Positions 33,116 through 44,735 of a stretch of DNA of 64,000 bases are shown here, piece after piece. Source of the DNA: Lytechinus pictus (taxonomy: Eukaryota; Echinodermata; Echinoidea; Temnopleuroida; Toxopneustidae); the NCBI RefSeq assembly GCF_037042905.1, contig NC_087252.1, positions 16,177,201 through 16,241,200 of the forward strand, written 5' to 3'. The translations under genes and the position numbers were made by a program. Every line of letters starts with the position of its first letter. The stretch's first letter is position 1. The notes under the pieces were generated by a model, which saw only the letters and a list, made by a program, of their open reading frames with translations, ran no database searches and was not told where the DNA came from.

Positions 33116-33780
33116 ACCACGAACCGCGTTTGGCAGTGGATTTCTAACTAGTGGGTCGCGCGTGCTGGGATCTCACTTCTTGGGTCCACAACACACGACT
33201 TCTATGGCTTGATTTTTCTGTGCGCGGCGGCATGTAATGAACCCTTGGCTTGGGTGATCCAAAGCTTACTTCATGTAAAATGTAGATAAATTTCAAATTT
33301 TTACATAAGAATAAAAAACTTATTCAGTTATTGCAAGTGCCGTGCCAGCGGTTATCCTGTGCACGGCGGCGGTAATGTACCCATAGGTGGTCTCGATTGG
33401 CCATAAATACAATTCATAAAAAAAATGGCCGATCGAGACGGGGGTAGACCATAGAGATGTATACTAATTACGCTAGAGTGCGGAGTCGCCATAGGCGCGC
33501 GTACTTAACGTCTGTGATTGCGCGGAGCGTGGTCGGCCATTGCTCGATAGGTCTCGATTTGCAAAAGTACCCGGATGTATACATAGCTCGTACGTGTAAC
33601 GCTGCGAAAAAGGGTGCTGTCTCCGGCTTTTATCTTGAAGAAAAGAATCCAACCTCATATACAATTGAAAATATGAATGACAAATTGCATCTCAATAAAC
33701 TATTAGTAACTATCAATAAACTATTGATCACATGGGGATCAGTTATTGATTTGTCTTTTACCTGAATTCTCGGGATGAAA
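33116..33780. other. GC-richer stretch with short repeats; ORF without support
   Basis: A CGGCGG-containing block recurs (33226 and 33363), and GGTCTCGATTGGCC at 33389 is partly mirrored by GGCCGATCGAGAC at 33428. The 102-codon ORF at 33457-33765 (+) lies across repeat and shows no domain. Confidence 0.35.
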
Positions 33781-35870
33781 TTCTCAAATAATTTGCATCT
33801 ACGAATACCTGCCCCCCCTGTCCGTTTATAGGCCTATTATAATAATAGACAACATATTGATAACACATTAATAAATAAATAGATAAATAAATAAAATAAA
33901 AAATTGATAGTAAATTTTGACATTTAATTCAAAAGACAGTAAATCAGCCCATCTTCTATGGATTTCCCTACCTTTGGCTTTAACTGTCATCGTCCTTTGG
34001 CAATTCCTTCATCCACATGATTCCATGTTCTCATCGACCAATTTATGTCGGATATAATTTTGTAATTTCAATTCACTTCACTTCAATTCATTTTTTAAAA
34101 TTTCATTTCCATTCAAACATAATACAAAGTTATATATATCGGATAGGCCCTATACAATTTTACAGATGAACATTCTTATCTCGTAAAAAAAAAAACAGTA
34201 TAGGCCTATAAAATTGAGCATACATGGCCTACTATTATGTAACTTGCCTTAATTTGTATGAAATATATTCTAGTAATAGTTTTTTTTTAATGTACAATAA
34301 TTTGTATAAGTTAGTGTTTTTATCTTATACTAACTATTACTATTTATGAGCTATTTTAGTTTTATTAGCAAGTAGTATTTAAGGGCATCTCATTAATTTT
34401 TCTTGGTGAGCCTCCCGTTACACCATCAATGGTGAAACTATATTGGGTCTTCAGTGGTTTTATTAATTTTTTTCTCATAGGAATATGATAAAAATCTGCA
34501 GGCCTATACGGCACCGAAAATGAGATATTGATTTAAAAAATATCTAGAATGACTTTTCATTGTTCCAAAATTTTTGCTTTTAATACCCTTCTCTTTGAGT
34601 TAGAATCGGTTTATTTTATTCGCCTTTTAGGGGGCGGGGTGAAGTGACATACGCATCCAAGCAAATTCACAATCAAAATAAAAGTATTCAAGTACAGGGG
34701 GCGCGACCGGACCCCTCCCTGAAGTGAAAATGAACAGTACATAATAAAATATGATTGTGATTTTATGCACCCCCCCCCCGACCACCACTTTCAAAATCAT
34801 TCCGCGGCCCCGTATTAAACTGACATAATAATTTTGTTCATCCATGGAAATCGTATCATTTAAAAAAAATGAGAAAATCAAATTCAGTATATACTTTTAA
34901 AATGACCCCAAAAAAGGGGGGAAAAAGGAATCTGTCAAACGCGTGTTTATATCTGTTCATACACAGAGCCGAGAGGCCGGTGCCAGTGTTAGGAAATCTT
35001 TGTCATTAACGTGATTAAGTTAGTATTCAAGCAACACAGTCACATTAATTTGATTAACACAATTTCAAGACAGGTATTATATTTGAAGTTAGATTAGGAT
35101 GATCACTCAACAGCCGACAATTTGTAATATCTTATTCCAAGGATTTGTCAGTTTTACAATAGGCCTATAATTATTGATAAATATGTTTGGTTTTCGTACT
35201 CACAATTTTACAGAAGTTTTTATGATAAGTTTTAGTGTGCATGTATCTCTTTCAGGATATTGTTATCAAGTGGTTTTATACACTCAGATGCAGTAATAAT
35301 GTACTTCGTAGTATAATATAAAAAAAAAACTTATTATATCCCCCTCCCGCTCTGTTTATTCTCCTCTCCTTCTCCTCCTCCTTCTTCCTCTTCTTATTAT
35401 TCGATCCTTGATTGTTCACATAATATACATGTACGATAACAAACACAATATCTCAACCGGTTTGCCGATCAGCAAGGTATTTCAGCCGGGGTGAATCAAG
35501 CCTAGATTTTCCAGAAAATCAAAGTGAAAATATTTTATGTTGCGTTAAACACGCATCGTAATTTGTTTATCATGTTTACAAGGCAATACTGTAAACACAA
35601 TTTCCCTCAATATTAGGCCTCCTGTATACAATGCAAAATATTTTATTGTACGACTGCATGCATGCGCGCATTCGATATGCAAATTTTGCTGTCAACAAAC
35701 TTTCTACATTGATTTGCAAGTAAGAAAGTATATGATCGGATGGTTGCCAACATTGGACATATAAATCATAAACTTATAGATTCATCAATTAACTGGACCA
35801 ATGTGTAAATCATTTTGAAATATTATCAATAAAAAGTCATTTTATGACTCACGAGTTATTGTGATAACGG
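33781..35870. other. AT-rich gene-free stretch
   Basis: Nothing recognised. It has AGGCCTATA words, a polypyrimidine tract at 35340-35395, and a C-run at 34769-34780. Confidence 0.45.
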
Positions 35871-36856
35871 TTGTGGCTGCCGCCCTTTATCCTCGATAAA
35901 CGGACGGAGTTTCGGTTAAATACTCTCACTCCAAAAGAAATGTATTCACAGACTTTAGTGTGGCTTATGTGGAACTTTATTCCGTCATCCCACGGTCCAA
36001 AATCCGAGATAAAATACTGAAACAAAACAGATACAAATATACATTTTGACTTACACATTCAGACAATCTACAAATGGTTATATTCTACTAGTGAAACAAT
36101 CTAAAGATGAGAACTATATATGTAAACAATGACTAGAAATATAGAGGAAATACTGTACTATCAGAACTCGAATACTTAACATGTATTAGGATAAAACTTC
36201 TCTATACTACCAAGGAACATATATCTCCACTATACTACCAAGGAACATAAATATTAAATAACTCAATCATTCTACTAATTGTATCTGAATAAACATGACA
36301 CAAATAACTATCAGTAGGTATAACACCAATAAGATCTTGAAAAGTAAATATGATATCCAAATCTATCAGAATATATATACTATAACATAGAAAGATAAGT
36401 GTTCTATACCAAAAGAAGTTTATGATTCAAGAAAGAAACTAAAGTATAATCATATTATTAATCTATATATTCTTATATCTTGGTCTCAACTATCAACAGA
36501 AAGATATAGAGTAAAACTTATAAGCAATCTTACCAATTGGAGGCTATAAGACTATACACTTGGTTGCAATCAATACGAGAAATATCTTGACGGTCAACTG
36601 GAGTTCTCTCTTCTATGTCTTTACTACGAACTGAAGTTTCTTGGCTTTTTGCATCTCTATTTAAAGGCTCTGAACTTCTGGTCAAGCCAGACTGCTCATT
36701 AGACAGTCTAATTAAAAGTTACAAGGAAGCTGGTACTGCCCAGCACTCTACACAGAACAAAACAATGAACTTGACCATTCCTATACAAATTATAACAATG
36801 AAGGGTGGACGCGATGTTTGTCCATAGAATTAGCTTTCTGCACCTTTACTTTAACA
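35871..36856 (-). mobile_element. 3' LTR of BEL/Pao element (right limit inferred)
   Basis: 35871-36099 is identical by eye to 40884-41112, which fixes part of both LTRs and shows a recent insertion. On the minus strand the LTR ends ..GCAGCCACA at 35872. The start is inferred at 36856, where TGTTAAAGTAAAGG follows a purine-rich GGGCAGG, giving about 985 bp. The start could be wrong because the other LTR is cut short. Confidence 0.65.
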
Positions 36857-37658
36857 CATAACCTGCCCTATGGAATTTCATGTAGAAAGAGATTAAGAAA
36901 ATGCTAGAGTGCGAAATGAGAGACCTAGTGGAATATGAATTTAAACATAATATCAAAATATATACATCATTGAAATTGCATAGAACTCACTGCACACTGC
37001 TGCAGTGACATGGCTCCTTTAACTGATCCTGCTATCAGTTACCTATCAAAAACTGTTCAAAATAAATTGATTCAGGATACTAATACTTCAAATTATTATA
37101 GATTCAAATAATTAAATACTCGCTACAGTATAAACAGCAATGTAAGAACAACAACCCAAATAGGAATCATGATATTCCAATTTCATTGTGTAATCATCTG
37201 TAAAACTAAAACAAATGGAAATCACCTGATTAACAATAATTATGTGATCATCTTTAGCACAATATTACTAAATTCAAGTGTCGCAATGTACTACTTAGTA
37301 CAATATATATGTCAAGCACATCAAATACATTGACTAGAAAAATCATAATAAATAGAGCTTCAAACATGTTAACGATACCAATGCAATGAAATTAATTTCA
37401 ATCTAAAATCAATATTACTCTGTGATCTTGCTATTACAAATTACACCTCGAGCAATTTAAATATTCCAAAATCACTATGCACATAATAAATGTGATGAAA
37501 ATGGGAAAGAGAATGCTGATAGAAAGAAAGAGAGAGAGAGTGAGAGTGAAGGATGAGAAGATGAGGAAGAAGAAGTATAAGAAGAGAGAGAATGAGGATG
37601 CTAGGGAAAGAGTTTGATAGATACAGAGAAAGAGAAATAATACATTTACAATAAGACA
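36857..37658 (-). other. Region between polyprotein stop and LTR; purine-rich run
   Basis: 37500-37640 is a GA-rich tract on the + strand. No ORF has support. A longer-than-usual gap after the polyprotein suggests some extra sequence in this element. Confidence 0.4.
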
Positions 37659-40600
37659 TCACTTCTTATTTTCCTCTTGGCTCCTTGATCGGGAATCCTC
37701 TGGTCTTCCGATTGCATCATTTCCTCGCGATGTTTCTTCAGCAGGAATTAGGACCACCAGCTTATGTATCGGTCTGTCAAGGATAGTTGGCTGACCCTTC
37801 CTTCGTCCATCTTTGTCTAAACCCTTGTTTGCCATCATTAGTTGGACTTTGCGTACGTTACCATCTTTGCTAGTAAGGACTTTCTCTACTCGACCAAGGG
37901 GCCAATTACCTCGAAATTCACCTTCTTCTTTGACAATGACCACATCGCCTGTCCTGACGCTTCGCTTTGGTTTAACCCACTTCTGTCTGGTTTGGAGTTC
38001 AGCCAAGAATTCTTTTCTCCATCTTAGCCAGAATTCATTGGAGAGATGCTGAACTCGTCTCCACCATTTTCGACAATAGGAATCTGCCGTTTGGAACTTT
38101 TCAGGAGGTGGTAGCACGATTTTAGGTTTCATAGTCAACAGATGGTTTGGTGTTAGAGGCTCAGGAGCATCTGGAGAACAAAGGTTTGTCGTCGAAAGAG
38201 GTCTAGAGTTGACTATTGATTCAACCTCTGTTAAGAATGTTCTGTAAGACTCATCGTCGAGCTGGTTTCCTGAGCTGATTAGCAGGGGCTCTAGAGCACG
38301 ACGAACAGTAGCAATCTGCCTTTCCCATACTCCCCCCATGTGAGAAGAATGGGGAGTATTCAGTTGATTCCATCTCTTTACAGCAAGATGACGATTATTA
38401 GGCACTTGGACATGATCTGACTTGAAGGGTAGAGGCATTTCATAATTCCAGTTTTGACTCTTTGTTATTCCCTTCTCCAAGATATCAGGAAACCTCACAT
38501 CTTGTACCGATAGTGGTGGATGACCTTCCTTCTCCTCTTTGAAGTCGGCTTCCAATGCTTGAATTATCTTTTCAGGGCAGATTATTTCCTTAACCTTAGT
38601 CTGGAAACTGAAGTTGGGGTATGAGTTGACTGAGATTTTGTTACAAGTTGCAGACTTGAGTTCTCCAGGAGTTTTACACATTCTCCCAACTACTCCCCAT
38701 CCAAGCAATGATCTCTGGGCATATGGGTCATCTTCATTTCCAGCTATGATTTCACGTGGTCTAACTGCTCTTGTACAATCATTACCGATAAGTAACGATA
38801 CTTCTACATCTTTCCTGTATGGCATCATTTTACTTGCTATGCTGTTTAGATGGTCCCACTGCTTGACTACCTCTGGCTTAGGGATCTGGGAGCGGGATGC
38901 AGGTAACGAATCCCTGGACAAAGTGATTGGAAGCTGGATGACATTCTCCTTGTTGAAGTCCAGTACTTCAAGACCTTTAATCCTTTCACTTTCTATCTTC
39001 CCTGTCTGGTGCATTGTTGTAAGGAGAAGATTTGTTTTCTCCCCTTTAACATCTAGCTTCTTGCAGAGGCGTTTGGAGACAAAACTCACGTTCGATTGGT
39101 CATCAAGAATGGCATATTCTAGCGTCTCCTCTGATGGTCGATCCACATGCCTTACCCAAACTGGAACGATCATGCTGTGATCCCTCCCATCCTGGTCAGG
39201 CATCAGACATACAGATGTGCAATTCGATGTTCCTTCCTGCAGTTCAGCTTTGTCTGGTTTGGTTTGGTCGTAGTGGAGGCATGTGAGATGCATTTTCCCA
39301 CATAGTTTGCATGACTTTCTCTGCTGACAATTTCTGACAAAGTGATCGTCTGTTCCTCCACACCCAAGACATATCATTTTCTTCCTGAAGAAAGCCTTTC
39401 TCACCTGTATAGAGTTTTTTGCGAAATGATCACAATCTTCAATATGATGATCTCTCTCACAAAAGGGGCACATTGAGAAGAGGCCATGCCTATGCGATAC
39501 CTTGGACTGCTTGCTCGGTTCATTATCTTGTCCGTTTGTAGCAAAGGTCCTTGCTTTCATACTCCTTTGATTTGTTTGGAAGCTTGGCTTTGACTCCTTA
39601 GCTAATGGCTCCATCTCAGGGATGTTTGCCTTGCTTGCAGCTCTCATAACAAACTCCGCAAATTCTGTGAACGAAGGGAAGCTTTGTGGGCCTTTATGAG
39701 AACGCCATCTATCGATCTCATCACGCCACTTTCCCTCCAAATAGCCTGGTAACTTCTCCACTAGCTTTACGTTTTCTTGAGGGTAATCCAGAATTCCCAA
39801 ATTGCGGACTCTTCTCTTGGCTGCCACAACTTTCTGAAGAAAATCTGCGAAGTCCCTCAGTCCACTGGCATCGCGACTTGAAATCTTCGGCCATGAAGTC
39901 AGTTTCTTTGTGTACGAGACGCTTATTGTATTGGGATCACCAAATCTCTCCTCTAGCTGCTTCAAAGCCTCTTGGTATGCATTTCTCCCTCCTATCAAAA
40001 GATGGTGCTCTACTATCTCCTTAGCCTTGCCACTGACATATGTATTCAAATAATTCAATTTGTATTGCTCACCAATTGGCTTTGAATCCACTGTACAGTC
40101 AAATGCATTTTTCCACAGCGTGTACTGCAGAGGATCACCAGAGAAGATTGGTACGTCGATCTTAGGGAGTTGGCTGAATGCGGCTAGCTGGTTACTAGCT
40201 GCGTTTTGTCCTGCTACAAAACGAGAAAGCTGTTGCAGGCAATCTTCCAGCGATGATGCAGCTGTATCTCGTCCGGCTTGCACAACTGGGCTACTAGTTG
40301 GTGGAGTATTGATCACAGGAGGCTCAGGTTTTATATTTTTCACTGCGACTTCCTCTTGTGAGTCAAAGAATCGCTCCATCCTTTCATTCTTTTTCTCCCG
40401 CGTCAGTCCTTTAATAGAAACCTCATCATCAGTTTCACTATCATCTTCGCAGCATTCTTCCAATATAGCCAGTTCTGAGATTTCGATGTCTGCAGCTACA
40501 ATAGACTTTTGAGCAGCAATCACTTTCTGCTCACTAAGATATACATTTTCCATATCTTTTTCTTCAAGCTCAAGAGTCTTCATTTTTTGTACAAGAACAG

Positions 40601-40844
40601 CCTTCCTATTTTGATGAAAGGCTTGTTTAGCTTCTTTGTCCTCTTTTAGCAACATTAGCATTTTACTTTCATTTTCTTTTTTAGCTTCCAGTGAGGCTCT
40701 ACGGGCAGAAAGTTCACTTTTTGCTGATCTACTTGATCTCCTGCTCCTTCTGCTACTGCTACCACTTACTTGGCTCTGCAGGTCCTCATCACTGGTTGCC
40801 CCTTTCAGCGACGTCATCCTCACCGATGTTTCTCGCTCACTCAT
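37659..40844 (-). CDS. BEL/Pao retrotransposon Gag-protease-integrase polyprotein, RT/RNase H deleted in frame
   Basis: A single 1061-codon ORF. Residues 1-225 are charged with coiled-coil character, residues about 226-400 form the Gag-like domain (LPKIDVPIFSGDPLQYTLWK), and three zinc knuckles lie at about 459-523 (CPFC..H..C, CLGC..H..C, CKLC..H..C). An aspartic protease follows with active site LDDQS near 580. Residues 750-828 enter the reverse-transcriptase linker (EMPLPFKSDHVQVPNNRHL, KRWNQL). At residue 828 (about base 38360) the sequence jumps to the integrase C-terminal part (NTPHSSHMGGVWERQ, then the SH3-like KPKRSVRTGDVVIVKEEG). The RT, RNase H and first integrase catalytic residues are missing, yet the frame is kept. 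A complete element would encode about 1700 residues. It needs enzymes from another copy to move. Identical LTR parts indicate youth. Confidence 0.93.
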   Translation of the reverse strand: MSERETSVRMTSLKGATSDEDLQSQVSGSSSRRSRRSSRSAKSELSARRASLEAKKENESKMLMLLKEDKEAKQAFHQNRKAVLVQKMKTLELEEKDMENVYLSEQKVIAAQKSIVAADIEISELAILEECCEDDSETDDEVSIKGLTREKKNERMERFFDSQEEVAVKNIKPEPPVINTPPTSSPVVQAGRDTAASSLEDCLQQLSRFVAGQNAASNQLAAFSQLPKIDVPIFSGDPLQYTLWKNAFDCTVDSKPIGEQYKLNYLNTYVSGKAKEIVEHHLLIGGRNAYQEALKQLEERFGDPNTISVSYTKKLTSWPKISSRDASGLRDFADFLQKVVAAKRRVRNLGILDYPQENVKLVEKLPGYLEGKWRDEIDRWRSHKGPQSFPSFTEFAEFVMRAASKANIPEMEPLAKESKPSFQTNQRSMKARTFATNGQDNEPSKQSKVSHRHGLFSMCPFCERDHHIEDCDHFAKNSIQVRKAFFRKKMICLGCGGTDDHFVRNCQQRKSCKLCGKMHLTCLHYDQTKPDKAELQEGTSNCTSVCLMPDQDGRDHSMIVPVWVRHVDRPSEETLEYAILDDQSNVSFVSKRLCKKLDVKGEKTNLLLTTMHQTGKIESERIKGLEVLDFNKENVIQLPITLSRDSLPASRSQIPKPEVVKQWDHLNSIASKMMPYRKDVEVSLLIGNDCTRAVRPREIIAGNEDDPYAQRSLLGWGVVGRMCKTPGELKSATCNKISVNSYPNFSFQTKVKEIICPEKIIQALEADFKEEKEGHPPLSVQDVRFPDILEKGITKSQNWNYEMPLPFKSDHVQVPNNRHLAVKRWNQLNTPHSSHMGGVWERQIATVRRALEPLLISSGNQLDDESYRTFLTEVESIVNSRPLSTTNLCSPDAPEPLTPNHLLTMKPKIVLPPPEKFQTADSYCRKWWRRVQHLSNEFWLRWRKEFLAELQTRQKWVKPKRSVRTGDVVIVKEEGEFRGNWPLGRVEKVLTSKDGNVRKVQLMMANKGLDKDGRRKGQPTILDRPIHKLVVLIPAEETSRGNDAIGRPEDSRSRSQEENKK

Positions 40845-40883
40845 GCCGTACGAAGCGTAAATGTCTACAGCAGTTGTATTTTA

Positions 40884-41112
40884 TTGTGGCTGCCGCCCTT
40901 TATCCTCGATAAACGGACGGAGTTTCGGTTAAATACTCTCACTCCAAAAGAAATGTATTCACAGACTTTAGTGTGGCTTATGTGGAACTTTATTCCGTCA
41001 TCCCACGGTCCAAAATCCGAGATAAAATACTGAAACAAAACAGATACAAATATACATTTTGACTTACACATTCAGACAATCTACAAATGGTTATATTCTA
41101 CTAGTGAAACAA
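40884..41112 (-). mobile_element. 5' LTR of the BEL/Pao element, truncated
   Basis: Matches 35871-36099 without visible difference, about 40 bases upstream of the polyprotein start. At 41112 the LTR stops after GTGAAACAA and minisatellite D begins with its cap. In the other LTR the sequence continues TCTAAAGATG. The rest of this LTR was not found to the right of the array. Confidence 0.85.
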
Positions 41113-42110
41113 CCCTTATAAAAAAAATTGAATGGTATACCATTGAAATACCATACACCATACACCATTGAAACACCATTGATATACCATTGGAATACCA
41201 TTCGCACAGCACCCATCATACACCAATGGTATACCATTCAAGCCCCAATGGTATACCATTCAAACTAATTTAAATAATTGGGACGTTACTATTACCATAT
41301 TCATGAGCACCATTTACCATTCATATACCATTGATCAAACACCATTCACCATTGATCTACCATGGCCACTATAGACAGGTTTACCATTGACCACCATTCA
41401 GCCACCATTCACTGGCCTACCATTTACCATTCAGCCACCGTTCACTGGACACCATTGGTCTACCATTCACCTTACACCATTCACCATTCGCCTACCATTC
41501 ACCATACACCGTTGACCTACCATTCACCGTACACCATTCGCGTACCATTCACCGTACACCATTCACGTACCATTCACCATACACCATTCGCCTACCATTC
41601 ACCATACACCGTACACCTACCATTTACCGTACACCATTCGCGTACCATTCACCGTACACCATTGACCTACCATTCACCATACACCGTTCACCATTGCCCT
41701 ACCATTCACCATACACCATTGACCTACCATACATTGTACACCATTGGCCTACTATACACCGCACACCATTGACCTACCATTTACAGTTCACCATTGGCCT
41801 ACCATACACCATACACCATTGACCTACCAATCACCGTACACCATTGGCTTACCATACACCGTTGACCTACCATTTACCGTACACCATTGGCCTACCGTTC
41901 ACTGTACACCATTGCCATACCATACACTCTATACCATTGGTCAACCATTCAATTTACACCATTGGCCATACATTATAGACCACAAGTGTACTGTGAATGG
42001 TAGACCAATGGTTTACACTGAATGATAGTTAGTAGACCAAAGGTGTACAATGTATAGTAGGCCAATAAAGTACAGTGAATGGTAGACCAATGGTGAACAG
42101 CATATATAGA
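41113..42110. repeat. Minisatellite D: CCATT/AATGG array with 25-bp unit, capped on the left
   Basis: Cap CCCTTAT-A8-TTGAATGG, then the palindrome AATGGTATACCATT. From about 41440 a 25-bp unit (TACCATTCACCGTACACCAT plus five bases) repeats some 18 times. After about 41960 the same motifs appear in the opposite orientation (GGTAGACCAATGG), so the whole array is foldback-like. The two long plus-strand ORFs (HSPYTIHH-type) are pure repeat translation. No right cap is visible. Confidence 0.88.
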
Positions 42111-42944
42111 TCGGGTTAATGGTAGGTTTGATAATGGATTAAGTATGCACAAGAAAAAAATGATGAAAACAGTTATTTCAAGAACGTCAAATGTTTTTAC
42201 TATAAGAAGTTTAAGTACAGCATAAATGGAACACAGTATTCACAAGTATAGACTTTATAATTAAAGCACATAAGTTATGAATATATATGACTTTGCTCCT
42301 CGTTGACATCTATACTCTGTCAATCTTGGTATCTAAAATAAACATGTATCAAGACAGAGATTAATTGAAAAGCACAACAAATGAATAACATTTCCAAGAA
42401 TAAACATGTTCTCTCTGATGGCTTTTTACGTGGATTGAGTACTTGGCAAAACCACTGTTCTGCAAACAAACCTGATACGTGTAATACAATAACCTTGATT
42501 TTAAATCTGTTGCGTGTAATTGCTTTCACACAGCTACTTCAATGACATTAATAAAATATTTTTTTTACTAATAAGTTCAAGTACAAAAGAGTAGTACCCA
42601 GTATTGACAAGTACATGTATGGCATAAAAGCACCAGCATTATGAATACATGTGACTGCACGACTCTACAAGAGGTCAATGATTGCACTCCACATAGATAT
42701 TATGTTAATCTTCCTATAAACAAATCTAAATGTAAGACAGAGTTTGGACAACAAACTGATGAACACCAAATTTCGAAGATTAAACTCAAAATGTGTGATA
42801 GCCTTCACATGGCCAAATGATTAAAGGTAAAGAGTACCAAACTTAGAGGAAATAAATATCCCCAAAAGGGGGGAAAATAGTACCCCCATAAAAATAGAAC
42901 CTCCTAATATTTCTCTATTTTCTTTTCACCTAAAAGATATATCG
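42111..42944. repeat. Diverged direct duplication, ~375-bp offset
   Basis: 42190-42490 and 42560-42830 share TTTTTACTA-TAAG-TTYAAGTACA, CAGTATTSACAAGTA and ATAAAAGCAC blocks at similar spacing. Old tandem duplication with no gene. Confidence 0.5.
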
Positions 42945-43512
42945 GCGTGTTTCTACATAGAATCGTTAAAAGGTATTACCCGCGTAAGTATCCAGAATCC
43001 AGGAAAACTTTCCTGTAGAATTTTGTAGAAACAGACGCGATGCAGTTTATTGATAAACTGTTTCAAGCAAAATATGGTTTCTCATAACCATCTCTGAGAG
43101 GTGGTTATTGCCATGTTAATCCGTTTAACTTTTCTGTAAAAACACACGGCAAAATAGCGTATCGTGTCTGGCGGAAGTGCTTAATCCCGGAAGTGCAATT
43201 TTGCAGTAAATAAATTTGCACATTCTGGCCTTTTCGATCTCGCCAGCTGATCGTGCAACACGTATACCTGCTACATTGAGTGAGATCTACCACAAATTTT
43301 GAAAATTTTCCTAAGAAGATGCAATTTTGGACATATGTACAATGCAACGTGAGGTTATAGGTTGAATTTTCCAATTTCCGCCGTATTTGCAACGTGAAAA
43401 GCGAGTTAATCAGATTATTCGGTTTGTAGAAGCAGGTTGGTTTAAGGGCAATAAGGTTTTTCGAGTCCGGAAAAGATAAATCCTTTTTAATGATTTTCTG
43501 TAGAAACATGCC
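42945..43512. mobile_element. 568-bp element with GGCRTGTTTCTAC inverted ends
   Basis: GGCGTGTTTCTAC at 42945 is mirrored by GTAGAAACATGCC ending at 43512. The interior is not a full palindrome. A 134-codon minus-strand ORF inside has no recognisable domain and probably has no function. Confidence 0.55.
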
Positions 43513-44560
43513 AAAAGTTTATCATAAATACATTAAAGATACATAAAGAAATAAATAATATCTATATCAAAAATAGAATATATAGAATAATAGAATAATA
43601 AAGAATATATCATGAAAATAGAAAAAAAACAAGAAAAATAGCGACATTTTTTTTAAATATTTTGCAAATCATATAGAAAATAATTCTTAGTAGCACATCT
43701 ATTTTTTAACTATTTCCCATAGTTCAAATATACAAGATTCCCACTTATTTCTTTTTTGTCTATTTTTGTTGTGTTGAATCAGATGAATAACTCAACTATG
43801 TGTGAGAAATAATATAATTTTTGTCTTACACAGTATATCAGTAGTCAATCGTAATTTTTTACAACCTAGCTTGGACAAAATTTGAATTCATATAATACAA
43901 AAAAATATATAAATTGGGATCTTGTATATTCATGAGGACTTGCAGAGAACAGTTTTACCAAAAAATAACAACTTTAATTCATCATAATTTCGTTAATCCT
44001 CATTCAATTTTGATGAAATTTTCATTTTTTTTGGTCTCATGTACTCTTTGAATTAAAATCACATAACTTTCAGTCTAGAGTACCTAGCCCTTCAATCAAA
44101 CGGGTTGGACGACCGGTTACATTTTACATATAACATAGTTATAAGGAGAATGAAGGGGACCATAAAAAGAAAGCATGAGGAAAGGGGAGATTTAGGTAGG
44201 AAGAGAATTAATCAGAAAAGCATAATGTTGACAATTTCGTAAAAATCTGATAACAAAGTCTTTGATTTGAAGGTTTAGCAACATTTTGGGAAAAATTACT
44301 GGAATGTGCACATGATCGTCAGGAATATGTGTTAGGCTTATGTTATAAAATGAAATCATAATAATTTCATATTTTCGTACACGTGTGTATGATATGTCCC
44401 ACGTAGCATAAAATGATTTCAAGCAATGCATGTGTTTACATTAAATAAATCTTCACTCCACTTTTTAGTTCTTGGAGGTCAAAATGTGAATAAACATGAC
44501 TTCTTGTTATAAAATACAAAAGAACAAGTGGGGGTATGACATCAGCTTGTTAACTGTGGG
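43513..44560. other. AT-rich stretch; half MITE at 43920-44093
   Basis: 43920-44093 is the right half of an AGGGATGGTCC-like palindrome (TTTTGATGAAATTTTCAT, then CTAGCCCTTCAATC). No gene is seen. Confidence 0.5.
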
Positions 44561-44566
44561 TACGTC

Positions 44567-44735
44567 GTGGTCTAGTGGTTCTGACTCTCACCTTTCAACA
44601 GAGTGTCGTGGGTTTGAATCCTAGCAAAGGTGTTTTCCTTCAGCAACACATTTATCCACTGTGCTGCACTCGACCAAGGTGAAGTGAATGCGTACCCGGC
44701 AAGATTAATTTCTTGCAGCTGTAATAAAAGAATAT
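44567..44735 (+). mobile_element. tRNA-derived SINE
   Basis: Head with A-box GTGGTCTAGTGG and B-box GGTTTGAATCC, then a body TTATCCACTGTGCTGCACTC and GTGAATGCGTACCCGGC. SINEs are transcribed by RNA polymerase III and moved by LINE enzymes. The same body, inverted, is at 60075-60270. Confidence 0.8.

Noticed and set aside
33457-33765. 102-codon plus-strand ORF as a gene
   Set aside because: No similarity, no splice sites, and it overlaps an inverted repeat at its left.
38614-40512. Several ORFs on the plus strand over the BEL element
   Set aside because: They are antisense shadows of the 1061-codon polyprotein.
41362-42025. Two long ORFs rich in H, T, P and Y
   Set aside because: They are translations of the 25-bp repeat of minisatellite D; all three frames are open for the same reason.
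43105-43509. 134-codon minus-strand ORF
   Set aside because: It lies inside a TIR element, has no recognisable domain and no splice sites.
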